Notes under the pieces: model-generated
Databases searched by the model: none
What the model saw: only the letters and a program-made list of their open reading frames with translations
Told to the model about the DNA's origin: nothing
In this document: positions 6,610 to 8,211 of the stretch, piece by piece
Layout: each line of letters opens with the position of its first letter
How positions within the stretch are numbered: the first letter of the stretch is position 1
Source: Pseudomonadota bacterium
GTDB lineage: Bacteria > Pseudomonadota > Alphaproteobacteria > Caulobacterales > Caulobacteraceae
DNA: 8,211 nt
Assembly: GCA_023436945.1 (NCBI GenBank)
Contig: JAEZHG010000164.1
Coordinates: 1-8,211, forward strand
Direction: 5' to 3'
Program-made: the position numbers and the translations under genes

Positions 6610-6890
6610 GGGTTTGACTGTTCGCTGTCTTGCAGTGGCGGCAAGCCGGACTGCTTGGGGGAATGGGCTGAGTTTGTCTTTAGCCCGTAGCGCGATCAAG
6701 CCAGCTTCACCATTCAATGCAAATTAAATAACGAGGGTATATTGTTTACCTCGTTAAAGCGAAAAAAAGCGAACAACTACAGTTCGGTAAGGATTTGAGC
6801 TTAGCAGTATAGGGGATTCTGCGTACGGCTAGGTTTACCGAAACCTTCGTTTGTATCGGCAGAAGATCAGTCAACTTTGCCGAGGTGTGA
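6610..6890. promoter_or_regulatory. Divergent intergenic region between the kinase and chemoreceptor sides
   Basis: No convincing gene lies here. This AT-richer stretch must hold the promoters for the minus-strand kinase operon and probably the plus-strand chemoreceptor. Visible elements are an AT-rich dyad (6729-6756), a tandem AAAGCGAA pair exactly one helical turn apart (6756-6763 and 6766-6773), a TATAGG hexamer (6808-6813) that could be a plus-strand -10 box but lacks a good -35, and the small dyad AGGTTT-ACCG-AAACCT (6831-6846). On the minus strand a TATACC inside the large dyad has a poor TTTCGC 17 bases upstream. No promoter can be assigned firmly. Confidence 0.4.
6729..6756. repeat. 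AT-rich dyad upstream of the sensor kinase
   Basis: TAACGAGG (6729-6736) pairs perfectly with CCTCGTTA (6749-6756). Two further pairs (TA/TA) follow if G6737 is bulged, leaving a 7-base loop. It lies 12 bases upstream of the alternative TTG start and about 120 bases upstream of the ATG of the kinase. It could be a regulator operator or an RNA stem in the kinase leader. Read on the minus strand it is followed by a T-rich stretch, so it resembles a weak terminator, but no minus-strand gene precedes it. Confidence 0.5.
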
Positions 6891-7073
6891 ATGATCCTCC
6901 CCATGCGATTCTCAGCGCTTCATAATGAACCGCAGAACGCACTGCGTGCTGTCGACGCTCCAGTATGGAGTGCGCGAGCCATGCCGCATGAGGACATTAC
7001 AACCCGGTATCAGTCACAGGGGGAGCAGGCTTTCGGCCTGATCTGTGGCGTTTTATCTTCAGGGGTTGCGTAA
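6891..7073 (+). CDS. Possible 60-residue small protein coupled to the chemoreceptor gene
   Basis: A 60-codon frame starts at ATG 6891, with GAGG five bases upstream (6882-6885), and stops at TAA 7071-7073, sharing one base with the chemoreceptor ATG (TAATG). That arrangement is typical of translational coupling. The product begins MILPMRFSALHNEPQNAL; it has no signal peptide, membrane helix or family I recognise. Roughly 60 percent of third codon positions are G or C, lower than I would expect from the neighbouring genes, which argues against a long-conserved protein. It could be a short leader ORF that sets chemoreceptor translation, or chance. Confidence 0.33.
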   Translation: MILPMRFSALHNEPQNALRAVDAPVWSARAMPHEDITTRYQSQGEQAFGLICGVLSSGVA

Positions 7074-8176
7074 TGCTGAGTGCTCTTAACAACATGAGAA
7101 TCCAGCAGAAGCTGGTTGTCACCTTTGGTGCCGTGGTGGCGGCCATTGTTGTGATGGGCGGTTGCGTGTTCTGGGGCGTTAACGGCCTAGAGAAAGTCCG
7201 CGCAGAGGTTGTTGAGGCCGCTGCAGTCCAGAGCGCTGTCCGCAATGCCCAGCTGCACATGGCCCGTCAGGATGCCACGCTGCGTGCCTATGTGATGAAG
7301 CGTGACCCGGCCGCTATAGATGCTGTCAGCGAGCATCGCCGTGCCTTCAACGAAAGCCTCGACAAGGTCAGCAGCCTGAACCCCTCGCTGCAACCGAAGG
7401 TCGAGGAAGCCCGCGCCGGTGTCGAGCAATGGTTCGAGGCCGTCGCTGTGCACGGTGTCGGCCTGACCAATATGGCTGACTACGACAACGGCGAAATGCT
7501 GGAGAGCGTGAACAAGACGCTGGCCGACATGGTCTCGGCCCAGAGCGCCGATGTGCGCAAAATGGCTGATCGTCAGCAGTCGCTGACCACCATGGTGCGC
7601 ATCACTATGATCGCAGGCACCCTTCTGGCTCTGCTGATTGCCGGCCTATCGGGTCTGTGGCTTACCAAGGGTGTAGCCAATCCGCTGGTGAACGTCGCGT
7701 CTGTCATGCGTCGTCTGGTCAATGGCGACACGGCAGTCACCGTTTTGGGGGCGGACCGCAAGGACGAGGTCGGCCAACTGGCTGCGGCTGTCGAGCATTT
7801 CAAACAGACCACCCTCGAGAAACAGACTGCCGAAGCGCGTAGCGCGGCCCTGCAGAAGAAGGCCGAGGAAGATCGTGCCGCTCTTGATGCACAACGTGCT
7901 GAAGAGACCCGTCAGGATATGATCGCCATCAATGCCCTGTCGGAAGGCCTAGAGCATCTGGCCAAGGGTGACCTGACGTGGCGCATCGAGACGCAGGTCT
8001 GGCACAAGGCCCAGCGTCTGAAAGACAATTTCAATGCCGCGATGGAGCGCCTCGAGAAGGCGGTTACGCTGGTCAATAATAATGCCTCGTCGATCCATAC
8101 GGGCGTGGGCGAAATCTCGTCGGCCTCTGACGACCTGTCGCGCCGTACCGAGCAGCAGGCTGCCACTCTGGAAGAG
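7073..8176 (+). CDS. Methyl-accepting chemotaxis protein, 3' end missing at the contig end
   Basis: 368 native codons are present. After a short cytosolic start, TM1 (about 14-36) leads to a helical periplasmic ligand-binding region (about 37-174, four-helix-bundle/CHASE3-like), TM2 (about 175-197), a HAMP domain (about 198-250), a charged coiled coil, and a second HAMP-like segment with LAKGDLTWRI (296-305) and DNFNAAMERLEKA (318-330). The signalling helix begins with ISSASDDLSRRTEQQAATLEE (348-368), the familiar entry to the MCP signalling domain; the CheA/CheW-binding hairpin tip and methylation sites beyond it are not in the window. The start has AGGGG seven bases upstream (7061-7065). 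The apparent stop at 8195-8197 lies in adapter sequence and is not real; the complete protein probably has about 550-650 residues. Ligand unknown. Not an operon member of the minus-strand genes. Confidence 0.9.
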
Positions 8177-8211
8177 CAGTCTCTTAAACACATCTGACGC
8201 TGCCGACGAAT
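8177..8211. other. Untrimmed Illumina Nextera adapter at the contig end
   Basis: Bases 8177-8195 match the 19-base Tn5 mosaic end (CTGTCTCTTATACACATCT) with two mismatches. Bases 8196-8209 match the adjoining Read-1 adapter tail (GACGCTGCCGACGA) exactly: 31 of 33 positions in all. The final AT would be the first two bases of the index. In the chemoreceptor frame it encodes QSLKHI plus stop, the variant of the well-known LSLIHI tail that this adapter adds to predicted proteins. It is library-construction sequence, not genome. Confidence 0.96.

Noticed and set aside
6729..6756. Rho-independent terminator on the minus strand
   Set aside because: A T-rich stretch follows the stem, but no minus-strand gene lies upstream to be terminated, and the stem is not GC-rich; a leader or operator role fits better.
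6891..7072. c-di-GMP (GEMM) or other riboswitch before the chemoreceptor
   Set aside because: The conserved GEMM core and tetraloop-receptor sequences are absent; only short hairpins such as CTCCA-GTA-TGGAG (6958-6970) are seen.
7073..8197. Naturally truncated chemoreceptor or pseudogene ending in QSLKHI
   Set aside because: The C-terminal six residues and stop are encoded by Nextera adapter sequence, so the truncation is an assembly artefact.

Overview
The window looks like one end of an assembled contig from an alphaproteobacterium, tentatively Caulobacterales. The evidence for the group is moderately GC-rich coding DNA, a FixJ-type regulator, a chemoreceptor with a second HAMP-like segment, and a CbrA/CrbS-like transporter-kinase. 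This placement is an inference from family flavour and was not tested by phylogeny.

Minus strand, read right to left (about 6609 down to 1): a membrane-bound PAS histidine kinase and a FixJ/LuxR-type response regulator overlap by 4 bases. After 50 bases comes a GabD-like succinate-semialdehyde dehydrogenase, and after a further 170 bases an MHS-family (ProP/KgtP-like) MFS transporter. A strong GC-rich hairpin terminator follows at 1120-1146. Beyond it is the 5' part of a second sensor gene, whose N-terminal half is a sodium:solute-symporter (SLC5) domain of the kind found in the CbrA/CrbS kinases. That gene runs off the left edge. The first four genes plausibly form one unit: sense a small carboxylate or amine-derived compound, switch on its uptake, and oxidise a semialdehyde intermediate to a dicarboxylate for the TCA cycle. 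The ligand and substrate cannot be read from the sequence.

Plus strand: about 460 bases between the kinase ATG and the chemoreceptor start hold an AT-rich dyad, several smaller repeats, and a possible 60-codon small ORF whose stop overlaps the start of a methyl-accepting chemotaxis protein gene (7073 onward). The chemoreceptor seems to stop early, but its last six codons and stop lie inside a nearly exact copy of the Illumina Nextera transposase adapter (8177-8209). The true gene therefore continues beyond the contig end, and the last 35 bases should be treated as sequencing artefact.

No RNA genes, mobile elements or CRISPR arrays were seen. The most interesting biological points are the sensor-regulator-dehydrogenase-permease cassette, a large two-cysteine periplasmic insert in the transporter, a hairpin that buries the gabD ribosome-binding site, and two unrelated sensor kinases around one regulator.
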